Origin: Oscillospiraceae bacterium
GTDB taxonomy: Bacteria > Bacillota > Clostridia > Oscillospirales > Oscillospiraceae
Length of the DNA stretch: 19,786 bases
Direction: 5' to 3'
NCBI GenBank assembly: GCA_020025345.1
Contig: JAHHSH010000033.1
Coordinates: 1 to 19,786, forward strand
The position numbers and the translations under genes were made by a program. How positions within the stretch are numbered: position 1 is the stretch's first letter; every line of letters begins with the position of its first letter. The notes under the pieces are model-generated. The model had not been told where the DNA came from and searched no databases. It was given only the letters and a program-made list of their open reading frames with translations. Shown piece after piece: positions 12,465 to 19,786 of the stretch.

Positions 12465-14549
12465 ATGAAATTTCAAAAGTGGAATATTCACCCAACACCG
12501 GACGGTGCGGCGGAGGTGCTGATTGCTGCCGGGTATCCTCATCTTGTGTCGGAGGTGCTGGCCGCCCGGGGGATTACCGCGGCGGAAGAGGCCGCCGCAT
12601 TTCTGGAGCGGGATCATCGGCTGACCATCTCCCCTTTTTTGATGAAAGATATGGATCGCGCGGTGGAGCGCATCAACGAAACCATGGCGCGGGGAGAGCG
12701 AATGGCTGTCTTTGGCGACTATGATGTGGACGGTATTACAGCCACCTGCATTTTGGTGGACTATCTCCGGCGGCACGGTGTCGATTGCCTGCACTATATC
12801 CCCCGGCGCATTGAGGACGGCTACGGCCTTGGGAAGGACGCCATTCACTCCCTCTATGAGCAGGGCGTGAAGCTCCTCGTTACCGTGGACTGTGGCATTA
12901 CCGGCGTGGAGGAAGTGGACTATGCGGCGTCACTGGGCATGGATGTGGTCATTACTGACCACCATGAGTGCAAGGATGTGCTGCCGGCGGCCTGTGCCGT
13001 GGTGGATCCTCACCGCAGTGACTGTCCGTATCCCTTTAAGCATCTGGCCGGGTGCGGTGTGGCGCTGAAGCTGGTGCTGGCACTGGCAGGCCCGGACCGG
13101 GAAGAGGCCGTGTTCTCCCGCTATTGTACGCTGGCTGCCATCGGCACGGTGGCGGATGTGATGCAGATGTCCGGGGAGAACCGCACCATCGTTTCCCGCG
13201 GCCTTGACTCCATCAACCACTCGGATTTTATCGGCTTGCACGCCCTTTTGCGGGAGGCAGGTCTGGCAGAAAAGGCCATCACCTCCGTGCAGATCGGCTT
13301 TGTGCTGGCACCGCGTATCAATGCCGCCGGACGAATGGACGCCGCAGATGTGGCGGCGGAGCTTCTCTTGTGTGACGATCCGCAGCGGGCGGCAACGCTG
13401 GCCCGGCAGCTGTGTGCGTTGAACCGGGAGCGGCAGGACGTGGAGCAGGAGATCTATGCCCAGGCGCTGGAGATGATTGAGGCCCTGCCGGAGGAGGAGC
13501 GCAGCGCGCTGATCCTGTCCAGCGATTGCTGGCATCAGGGCGTGGTGGGTATCGTTGCCTCCCGACTCAGTGAGAAATACTCCTGCCCCAGCTTTATGAT
13601 CCACCTCAACGACGGTGTGGGCAAGGGCTCGTGCCGCAGCTGGGGCGGCTTTAACCTGTTTGTGGCGCTGGAGCGCTGCGCCGATCTGCTGCTGGGCTTC
13701 GGCGGCCATGAGCTGGCGGCCGGTTTTACCATCGAGGAGAAGAATATCCCTGCTTTCCGGCGGCGGATGAATCAGATCGCTCGGGAGTACTGGGGCGGCG
13801 CGGAGCCGGTGTCCAGTCTGGACGTTGATGTGGTGCTGAACCAGCCGGGGCGGGTGACGCTGGAGGAAGTGGCGGCGCTGGATCTTCTGGAGCCTTACGG
13901 CGCCGGGAACAATCGTCCCGTGTTCTGCCTGCAGGGTGCTACGTTGGAGCGGATGCAGAATGTGGGACAGAATCGCCACCTAAAGCTGCGGCTCAGTAAA
14001 GGGCCGGCGCAGCTGGAGGGCATCTTCTTCTCTGCCAATGTGGAAGCCTGCGGCGTCACATTGGGCAGCCGGGTGGATGCGGCCTTCTATTTACAAATCA
14101 ACGAATTTCGCGGCAACCGCTCGGTACAGCTGCAAATGGTGGACATTCGCCCGTCCCTGTGCTGCAGCGGACGGGAGGAGGAGTCGCTGCAGCTGCTGGA
14201 GCGCTGCCTTGCCGGGGAGTGCTTGCAGCCCAAGGAGGTCATGCGGCTGCATCCCACGCGGGAGCAGTGTGTTCGGGCGTGGCGCTCGCTGCAGCATCTG
14301 GTGCCGCCGGAGGGACTGACCACCGGCTATCTGCCCTTTGTCCGGCAGGTGGCAGCGGCTATGACCGGCGCAGAGCCGTTTTTGCGGGCGGCTTTCGCGG
14401 TGGAGATCTTCCGGGAACGGGAAATTTTAAACTGTGAGCGTCAGGGAGACCAGATCTGTCTGTGCCGCTGTGATCAGGGAAAGAAAGTCTCCCTGGAGGA
14501 GTCCATATATCTCCGCCGTCTTGCCGGCGGAACGGAAACGGTGAAATGA
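12465..14549 (+). CDS. recJ: Single-stranded-DNA-specific exonuclease RecJ
   Basis: RecJ degrades single-stranded DNA 5' to 3' in recombination and repair. The 694-residue protein has the DHH phosphoesterase motifs in order: FGDYDVDGITAT (D85, D87 and D89), VDCGITG near 141, ITDHHECKD with D165-H166-H167, and DPHRSDCPYPFKHLAGCGVA. The DHHA1 domain follows with HQGVVGIVASR, GSCRSWGGFNL and GFGGHELAAG (411-420). All catalytic residues look intact. A C-terminal extension makes it longer than E. coli RecJ and closer to the longer Firmicutes forms. The start is supported by GGGGAGGAG nine bases upstream. It is the first gene of the operon, ending in an ATGA overlap with a possible upstream rel start. 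Confidence 0.96.
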   Translation: MKFQKWNIHPTPDGAAEVLIAAGYPHLVSEVLAARGITAAEEAAAFLERDHRLTISPFLMKDMDRAVERINETMARGERMAVFGDYDVDGITATCILVDYLRRHGVDCLHYIPRRIEDGYGLGKDAIHSLYEQGVKLLVTVDCGITGVEEVDYAASLGMDVVITDHHECKDVLPAACAVVDPHRSDCPYPFKHLAGCGVALKLVLALAGPDREEAVFSRYCTLAAIGTVADVMQMSGENRTIVSRGLDSINHSDFIGLHALLREAGLAEKAITSVQIGFVLAPRINAAGRMDAADVAAELLLCDDPQRAATLARQLCALNRERQDVEQEIYAQALEMIEALPEEERSALILSSDCWHQGVVGIVASRLSEKYSCPSFMIHLNDGVGKGSCRSWGGFNLFVALERCADLLLGFGGHELAAGFTIEEKNIPAFRRRMNQIAREYWGGAEPVSSLDVDVVLNQPGRVTLEEVAALDLLEPYGAGNNRPVFCLQGATLERMQNVGQNRHLKLRLSKGPAQLEGIFFSANVEACGVTLGSRVDAAFYLQINEFRGNRSVQLQMVDIRPSLCCSGREEESLQLLERCLAGECLQPKEVMRLHPTREQCVRAWRSLQHLVPPEGLTTGYLPFVRQVAAAMTGAEPFLRAAFAVEIFREREILNCERQGDQICLCRCDQGKKVSLEESIYLRRLAGGTETVK

Positions 14550-14560
14550 GGTGGCGTACA

Positions 14561-16780
14561 ATGACGATCGAAGAATCCTATCTGCAACTGGAAGACTCTA
14601 TTCGCGCCTATAGTCCCAACGCCAACTTTACCCAAATCCGGGCGGCCTACGAATTTGCCGTCAAGGCCCATGAGGGGCAGAAGCGCAAGGATGGCTCGCC
14701 CTATGTGACCCACCCGCTGGCGGTGGCAAAGATCGTGGCGGAGGAGCTGCATCTGGACTCGGAGTCCATTATGGCGGCGCTGCTCCATGATACCATCGAG
14801 GATACGTCTGCCACCCATGAGGATATTGCGCAGCTCTTTTCCCCTACGGTAGCGGATCTGGTGGAGGGTGTCAGCAAGCTGACCCGCGTGAAATTTACCT
14901 CCAAGGCGGAGGAGCAGATGGAGAATCTGCGCAAAATGCTGCTGGCCATGTCCAAGGATATCCGGGTCATTCTGGTGAAGATCTCCGACCGGCTCCACAA
15001 TATGCGGACCATGGAGTACCAGACCCCGGAAAAGCAGAAGCAAAAATCCTTTGAGACCATGGAGATCTACGCCCCCATTGCGCACCGCTTAGGTATGCAG
15101 CGCATGAAGTGGGAGCTGGAGGATCTGTCCTTAAAGTATCTCGACCCGGTGGGGTATGATGAGATCATGTCGGCGCTGGATGCCAAGGCTGTGGAGTATG
15201 AGGCCTTCATGGACGGTATCAACAGCCAGATTTCCGAGCGGGTGGAGGAGTCCGGCATCCAAGATGCCGTGGTCTACGGACGGCTCAAGCATCCCTACAG
15301 CATCTACCGCAAGATGTATACCCAGAATAAGACCTTTAACGATATTTTTGACCTAATCGCCTTCCGCGTCATCGTGGATACGGTGGCGGACTGTTATAAC
15401 GTGCTGGGCATCATCCATGATCTCTATAAGCCCATTCTGGGCCGGTTCAAGGACTATATCGGCACGCCGAAGCCCAATTTGTACCAGAGCCTCCACACCA
15501 CCGTGATGAGCCAGAACGGCGTTCCCTTCGAGGTGCAGATCCGCACCAAGGAGATGCACGAGGTGGCGGAATACGGTATTGCCGCCCACTGGAAGTATAA
15601 GCAGAACGGGCAGGGCGGCGGTGATGAGAACCGCTATGAGTGGGTGCGCCGCCTGCTGGAAAACCAGGAGGGCACCGATGCCGAGGAATTTATCCACTCT
15701 TTGAAGGTGGATATGTTTGCCGATGAGGTGTTTGTTTTTACCCCCGTGGGTGATGTGATCAACCTGCCTGCCGGGGCAACCCCTATTGACTTTGCCTATT
15801 CCATCCACTCCGCCGTGGGTAACCGCATGGTGGGCGCCAAGGTCAACGGCCATATCGCCCAGTATGACTATAAGCTGAAAAACGGCGATGTGGTGGAGGT
15901 AATGACCTCCAAAAACGCCAAGGGCCCCGGCCGCGACTGGCTGAAAATCGCCCGAAGCAGTGAGGCACGCTCCAAGATTCGCCAGTGGTTCAAGCGGGAG
16001 AAGCGGGACGAGAATATTGTCAACGGCCGCGCTTCCTTTGAGGCGGAGCTGAAGCGCTGCGGCGTGACGCTGCGGGAGCTGACGGCGCAGGAGACAGTGA
16101 CCGCGGTGCTGAAAAAGTTTTCCTATAATACGATGGATGACCTCTATGCCGCCATCGGCTACGGTGGTATCACCACACTCAAGGCCATCGGGCGGTTCCG
16201 GGATGAGATCCAGCGGATCGTCCATCAAAAGCAGGCAGCCTACCACGAGCAGGTGGAGAATGCCAAGCAGGAGGCGGCAGCTGCCGCAGCTGCTGCCAAA
16301 GCCGCGCAGCCTGTCCACGGAAAAGCGGTACAGGGCATCGTGGTGGAGGGCATGTCCAACTGCCTTGTGAAGTTTGCCAAGTGCTGCTCCCCTGTGCCCG
16401 GTGACGACATCGTGGGCTTTATTACCCGCGGCTATGGTGTCAGCGTTCACCGCAGTGACTGCCCCAACGCTTCTGCCGAGCGGCAGGCAGCGGAGAAGGG
16501 ACGCTGGATCAAGGTTTCCTGGGCGGAGAGCACGCCGGAGGAGTATCAGACCACCTTGCAGGTGACGGCCAAGGATCGGATGAACCTCATTGTGGATATT
16601 TCCACGGTGCTCTCGTCCACCAAAACGCGGGTGTCCGCACTGAACGCCCGCTCCACGCCGGATGGTTTTGCCCTGATTGAACTGAAGGTGCAGGTTTCCG
16701 GCAATAATCAGCTGCAGACGCTCTCGCGCCGTCTGGAGCAGATTTCCGGCGTGATGCGGGTCAGCCGCCCCGCCGGATAA
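14561..16780 (+). CDS. rel: Bifunctional (p)ppGpp synthetase/hydrolase Rel
   Basis: Rel makes and degrades the stringent-response alarmone (p)ppGpp. The 739-residue protein has the full long-Rel layout. The HD hydrolase domain carries H51 and LLHDTIEDT with H76-D77. The synthetase domain runs through DLIAFRVIV, DYIGTPKPNLYQSLHTT and EVQIRTKEMHEVAEYGIAAHW. A TGS domain starts near 388 (DEVFVFTPVGDVINLP). The zinc-finger-like CCSPVPGDDIVGF lies at 608-620, and an ACT domain ends the protein. Both active sites look intact. A run of about eight alanines at 572-579 lies in the linker before the zinc finger. I chose ATG 14561 because GAGGTGG lies six bases upstream; an earlier in-frame ATG at 14546 overlaps the recJ stop but has a weaker site. 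Confidence 0.96.
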   Translation: MTIEESYLQLEDSIRAYSPNANFTQIRAAYEFAVKAHEGQKRKDGSPYVTHPLAVAKIVAEELHLDSESIMAALLHDTIEDTSATHEDIAQLFSPTVADLVEGVSKLTRVKFTSKAEEQMENLRKMLLAMSKDIRVILVKISDRLHNMRTMEYQTPEKQKQKSFETMEIYAPIAHRLGMQRMKWELEDLSLKYLDPVGYDEIMSALDAKAVEYEAFMDGINSQISERVEESGIQDAVVYGRLKHPYSIYRKMYTQNKTFNDIFDLIAFRVIVDTVADCYNVLGIIHDLYKPILGRFKDYIGTPKPNLYQSLHTTVMSQNGVPFEVQIRTKEMHEVAEYGIAAHWKYKQNGQGGGDENRYEWVRRLLENQEGTDAEEFIHSLKVDMFADEVFVFTPVGDVINLPAGATPIDFAYSIHSAVGNRMVGAKVNGHIAQYDYKLKNGDVVEVMTSKNAKGPGRDWLKIARSSEARSKIRQWFKREKRDENIVNGRASFEAELKRCGVTLRELTAQETVTAVLKKFSYNTMDDLYAAIGYGGITTLKAIGRFRDEIQRIVHQKQAAYHEQVENAKQEAAAAAAAAKAAQPVHGKAVQGIVVEGMSNCLVKFAKCCSPVPGDDIVGFITRGYGVSVHRSDCPNASAERQAAEKGRWIKVSWAESTPEEYQTTLQVTAKDRMNLIVDISTVLSSTKTRVSALNARSTPDGFALIELKVQVSGNNQLQTLSRRLEQISGVMRVSRPAG

Positions 16781-16804
16781 AGGCAATTTGAAAGGAGCAA
16801 CGCA

Positions 16805-17251
16805 ATGCGTGCAGTACTCACTCGTGTAAAAAGTGCCAGTGTTCGGGTAGACGGCCAGACCATCGGCCAGATCGGACAGGGCTTTATGATTCTTTTGGGG
16901 ATCACCCATGACGATACGGAGGCGCAGGCCGTGAAGCTGGCGGATAAGCTGGTAGGTCTGCGGATCTTTGAGGACGAGAACGGCAAGATGAACCGCGGTC
17001 TGGAGACCGTGGACGGCCAGATTCTGGTGATTTCCCAGTTCACACTCTACGGCAATTGCAAGAAGGGGCGCCGTCCGGAATTTTTGGCGGCGGCACGTCC
17101 CGAGGTGGCGATCCCCCTCTATGAGAAATTCGTGCAGCTGTGCCGCGATAAGGGATTCCATGTGGAGACCGGCGAGTTCGGCGCCGACATGGAGGTGGAG
17201 TCCGTCAACGACGGTCCGCTGACGCTGATCGTGGACACTGACAGCCTATAA
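16805..17251 (+). CDS. dtd: D-aminoacyl-tRNA deacylase
   Basis: Dtd removes D-amino acids (and glycine from tRNA-Ala) mischarged on tRNA, a proofreading step in the cytoplasm. The 148-residue protein is of standard length. It shows the active-site motif ISQFTLYG (about 77-84), followed by KKGRRPEF, and the second motif VNDGPLTL near the C-terminus, whose Gly-Pro enforces rejection of L-amino acids. GAAAGGAG precedes the ATG. It sits 24 bases after rel, as in many Firmicutes, where rel and dtd are neighbours. Confidence 0.96.
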   Translation: MRAVLTRVKSASVRVDGQTIGQIGQGFMILLGITHDDTEAQAVKLADKLVGLRIFEDENGKMNRGLETVDGQILVISQFTLYGNCKKGRRPEFLAAARPEVAIPLYEKFVQLCRDKGFHVETGEFGADMEVESVNDGPLTLIVDTDSL

Positions 17252-17263
17252 GGAGGCATATGA

Positions 17264-17890
17264 ATGAAAGTTGAATCTTTGCGGGTTGGTCCCATCCAGA
17301 CCAACTGCTATATTCTCTGTGATGAGACGGCCAAGGTCTGCGCCGTCATCGATCCCGGTGACGAGGGTGACCGTATTGCCGCCGCGGTGGAAAAGACCGG
17401 ATGTACCCTGCAGTATGTGCTCTTGACCCACGGTCACTTTGACCACTTTACCGGTCTTGCCGCCCTGCTGCGCCACTATGATGTGCCGGTGTATATCCAG
17501 CCCAAGGACGCCATGGAGCAGGATGATGGCAACCAGTACAGCGTTCGCTTTCCCTGGCTCGATGACGCCCATCAGCGCTGGTACGGCGATGGCGACGAGC
17601 TGCAGCTGGGCAATCTCACCATCCGTGTGATGGAGACGCCCGGCCATTCTCAGGGCTCCGTCTGTCTGGTGGTGGGAGATGTGATCTTCTCCGGCGACAC
17701 CCTGTTCCGCAGTTCCTGCGGCCGCACCGATTTGCCCGGCGGCGACTACCGGGCCATTTTGGAGTCGCTGGGTCGTCTGGGCCGATTGGAGGGCGATTAT
17801 CATGTCTACCCCGGCCACGACCGGGACAGCACCCTTGCCGAGGAGCGGCGCTTTAACCCCTATCTCCGCCACAGCATGGGGATGGAATAA
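17264..17890 (+). CDS. Metallo-beta-lactamase-fold hydrolase (glyoxalase II-like)
   Basis: The 208-residue protein has the two-metal hydrolase signature THGHFDH (H56, H58, D60 and H61). Further expected ligand positions are TPGHSQGSV, FSGDTLF and, near the end, VYPGHDRDSTLAEE. It matches the small glyoxalase II-like or YqgX-type group that usually sits between dtd and hemZ in clostridia. Hydroxyacylglutathione hydrolase is the usual automatic label. Clostridia generally lack glutathione, so another thioester or lactone substrate is likelier, but that is inference. AGGAGG lies just upstream of the ATG, 12 bases after the dtd stop. Confidence 0.88.
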   Translation: MKVESLRVGPIQTNCYILCDETAKVCAVIDPGDEGDRIAAAVEKTGCTLQYVLLTHGHFDHFTGLAALLRHYDVPVYIQPKDAMEQDDGNQYSVRFPWLDDAHQRWYGDGDELQLGNLTIRVMETPGHSQGSVCLVVGDVIFSGDTLFRSSCGRTDLPGGDYRAILESLGRLGRLEGDYHVYPGHDRDSTLAEERRFNPYLRHSMGME

Positions 17891-17905
17891 AGGAGCAAAC
17901 GGTTC

Positions 17906-19390
17906 ATGAAAATGATCTTTCGCGGCCATGATGACCGCTATGCCGTGGAGCAGAGCCTGCTGGCGTTTTTCCCGCAGGAGCGTCCCGTCTATGAGGCGGC
18001 GTCTGTCGGGGAAAATCAGGCGGTGGTGACGCTCTCCGTGGGGGAGACCTATACCACGGCGACGACAAAAATCATCTATGAGGGCAAGACCGCACGGGGC
18101 GTTTCCCGTGCGGTTATTGACCCTGCGCTGGATGCCCGTGAGGTCGAGCGCCAGCGCCAGAAGGTGCTGAAGCTGAGCTTTTTTAAGGCTGCCCGCACCA
18201 TCACCGGCACGAGCCCCTCTTGGGGCGCATTGACGGGTATCCGCCCCGGTAAGGTAGCCGAGCGCTATTTGTTAGAAGGAAAAACGGAGGCACAGACCGA
18301 CCGAATCTTGAAGGAGACGTACTTCGTGTCCCCGGAGCGGCGGCGGCTGGCCATCGAAACGGCACAGGCCGGTCTTGCGGCGCAGCGCGATCTGCGCCCG
18401 GAGGACATCTCCCTCTATGTGGGTATCCCCTTCTGCCCCACCCGCTGCGCCTATTGCAGCTTTGTTTCGGCCTCGGTGGAGAAGAGCTTTAAGCTCATCG
18501 AGCCGTATCTGGAGGTGCTGGAGCAGGAGATCACCGATGCGGCCCGTATGGTCAAGGAGACGGGGCTGCGCATCAAGTCCTTCTACATGGGCGGCGGTAC
18601 GCCCACCACCCTTTCGGCAAAGCAGATGGATCATCTGCTGGGGCATCTGAACCGCAGCTTTGATCTGAGCGGCTGTGTGGAGTATTGCATCGAGGCAGGC
18701 CGCCCCGATACCATCGACCGGGATAAGCTGCAAGTGCTGCTGGATCACGGTGCCGACCGCATCAGTGTCAATCCCCAGTCGCTGGACGACCGGGTGCTGC
18801 AGGCAATCGGTCGCCGTCACAGTGCGGCGGATGTGGAAAAGACCATGGAACTGGTGGAGTCCATGCACTTCCCCCATGTGAATATGGATCTGATCGCCGG
18901 CTTGCCGGAGGATACACCGGAGGGCTTCCGCCATACGCTGGATCAGTGCATCGCCTATGGCGCGGATAATATTACCGTCCACACCCTCTCTTTGAAGAAG
19001 GGCAGCCGCATCCTACTGGAGGGCAGTGCCATCCCCGGCGCGGCAGAGGTGGCGGAGATGCTGGACTATGCCAATCCCACGCTGCGCGCCGCTGGGTTTG
19101 TCCCCTACTATCTCTATCGCCAGAAATATATGTCCGGCAGCTTTGAGAATGTAGGCTGGTGCCGCCCCGGTGCCGAGGGGCTCTATAATATCTACATTAT
19201 GGAGGAACTCCACAGCATTTTGTCACTGGGTGCCGGTGGCTCGACCAAGATGGTGGACGCCAAGGCCGGACACATCGAGCGGGTGTTCCACGCCAAGTTC
19301 CCCAATGAGTACATTCAGCGCGAGGACAAGCGCCGGGAAAATCGGGAGACATTCCGGGACTTCCATCTGCATATGCTGGAAAAGAAATAA
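17906..19390 (+). CDS. hemZ: HemZ-type radical SAM coproporphyrinogen III dehydrogenase
   Basis: The 494-residue protein has the HemZ-specific segment GALTGIRPGKVAERYLLEGK (108-127). The radical SAM motif CPTRCAYC follows, with C177, C181 and C184 binding the [4Fe-4S] cluster and S-adenosylmethionine. Then come FYMGGGTPTTL, EAGRPDTI, DRISVNPQSLDD and NMDLIAGLPEDT, as in the HemN superfamily. The family is named for oxygen-independent coproporphyrinogen III oxidation in haem synthesis. No other haem genes are in the window, and many gut clostridia that carry hemZ lack the full pathway, so the true role may differ. AGGAG lies ten bases before the ATG. It is the last gene of the operon and is followed by a terminator. 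Confidence 0.9.
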   Translation: MKMIFRGHDDRYAVEQSLLAFFPQERPVYEAASVGENQAVVTLSVGETYTTATTKIIYEGKTARGVSRAVIDPALDAREVERQRQKVLKLSFFKAARTITGTSPSWGALTGIRPGKVAERYLLEGKTEAQTDRILKETYFVSPERRRLAIETAQAGLAAQRDLRPEDISLYVGIPFCPTRCAYCSFVSASVEKSFKLIEPYLEVLEQEITDAARMVKETGLRIKSFYMGGGTPTTLSAKQMDHLLGHLNRSFDLSGCVEYCIEAGRPDTIDRDKLQVLLDHGADRISVNPQSLDDRVLQAIGRRHSAADVEKTMELVESMHFPHVNMDLIAGLPEDTPEGFRHTLDQCIAYGADNITVHTLSLKKGSRILLEGSAIPGAAEVAEMLDYANPTLRAAGFVPYYLYRQKYMSGSFENVGWCRPGAEGLYNIYIMEELHSILSLGAGGSTKMVDAKAGHIERVFHAKFPNEYIQREDKRRENRETFRDFHLHMLEKK

Positions 19391-19400
19391 TACGAGCAGA

Positions 19401-19428
19401 CAGCGGGGCGTAAGCCCCGCGCTGTTTT
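19401..19428 (+). terminator. Terminator after hemZ
   Basis: GCGGGGC and GCCCCGC (19403-19420) form a seven-base stem with a GTAA loop, closely followed by TTTT and then CTCTTTTCC. It lies 13 bases past the hemZ stop. The T-run is slightly displaced, so some read-through into the next gene is possible. Confidence 0.75.
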
Positions 19429-19452
19429 CGCTCTTTTCCAGGAGGGGAGCCC

Positions 19453-19786
19453 ATGACCGGGAGTAAGCGGCAGAATTTCATCGGCGGCGCAGCCATACTG
19501 GCTTCGGCAGTGGCAGTGACCAAGGTGCTGGGTGCGCTTTATAAGATCCCGCTGGGCAATCTTCTGGACAGCGAGGGAATGGCCCACTTTTATGTGGCGT
19601 ATAATATCTATAATCTGCTGCTGCTCCTGTCCACGGCAGGGCTGCCGCTGGCGCTTTCACGCCTTGTGTCCGAGTCCGGTGCACTGGGGCGGGAAAACCA
19701 GAAAAGACGGATTTTCCATGTGGCACTGGGGATGTTTGCCGTGCTGGGGCTTGTGGGCGGCGGCGTTATGCTCTGCTACCCCGATG
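19453..19786 (+). CDS. MOP-superfamily flippase, SpoVB/MurJ-like (N-terminal part only)
   Basis: From ATG 19453, preceded by AGGAGGGGAG, the frame stays open for 111 codons to the right edge, so the gene is partial. The N-terminus (RQNFIGGAAILASAVAVTKV, then LGALYKIPLGNLL) and the segment FYVAYNIYNLLLLLSTAGLP are typical of SpoVB-like polysaccharide-biosynthesis or lipid II flippases. Hydrophobic segments appear at about 12-30, 48-70 and 88-106. Such proteins flip lipid-linked sugars, and SpoVB members act in spore cortex formation. Which subgroup this is cannot be told from the fragment. No separate promoter is obvious between the terminator and the start. Confidence 0.8.
   Translation, partial: MTGSKRQNFIGGAAILASAVAVTKVLGALYKIPLGNLLDSEGMAHFYVAYNIYNLLLLLSTAGLPLALSRLVSESGALGRENQKRRIFHVALGMFAVLGLVGGGVMLCYPD

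Noticed and set aside
15353..17161. Leftward open frame of about 600 codons antisense to rel and dtd
   Set aside because: It is a shadow of strongly conserved genes on the other strand, with no ribosome-binding site or domain.

Overview
The window looks like chromosomal DNA of an anaerobic, butyrate-type gut clostridium. The Oscillospiraceae (Flavonifractor/Oscillibacter/Intestinimonas-like) are my best guess, inferred from the moderately high G+C, a full Rnf operon, the recJ-rel-dtd-MBL-hemZ gene order, a short-chain fatty acid transporter and a THF riboswitch on an ECF folate transporter. I cannot name the species. No tRNA, rRNA, CRISPR array, phage or insertion sequence is visible.

Layout. 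Bases 1-8122 are read leftward: a folate-type ECF S component (cut by the left edge) behind a THF riboswitch; an unexplained structured stretch of about 270 bases; a LarA-family nickel racemase with its own promoter and terminator; a 500-base gap with DnaA-box-like sequences and a 22-bp palindrome; and the six-gene rnfCDGEAB operon with promoter and terminator. Bases 8405-10872 are read rightward: a DUF975 membrane protein divergent from rnf, then an AtoE-type short-chain fatty acid transporter with a long structured leader and Rex-like sites upstream. A leftward EamA/DMT permease follows (11247-12113). From 12465 to the right edge a rightward housekeeping operon carries recJ, rel, dtd, a metallo-beta-lactamase-fold hydrolase and hemZ. 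A terminator and the start of a SpoVB/MurJ-like flippase close the window.

How the genes fit together. Rnf couples ferredoxin oxidation and NAD reduction to ion export, which suits a fermenter. A LarA racemase (2-hydroxyacid supply) and an AtoE carrier (short-chain acid movement) fit the same energy metabolism. The rnf and atoE upstream regions both hold sequences resembling the operator of the NADH-sensing repressor Rex, so shared redox control is a testable idea. Both also look richer in GCT codons than neighbouring genes, as expected for high expression.

I found no convincing new multi-gene system. The least explained pieces are non-coding: bases 860-1135, the atoE leader at 9361-9477, the DnaA-box-like gap at 2572-2935 and the 43-base inverted repeat at 11044-11086. 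All base-pairing and site calls were made by eye.
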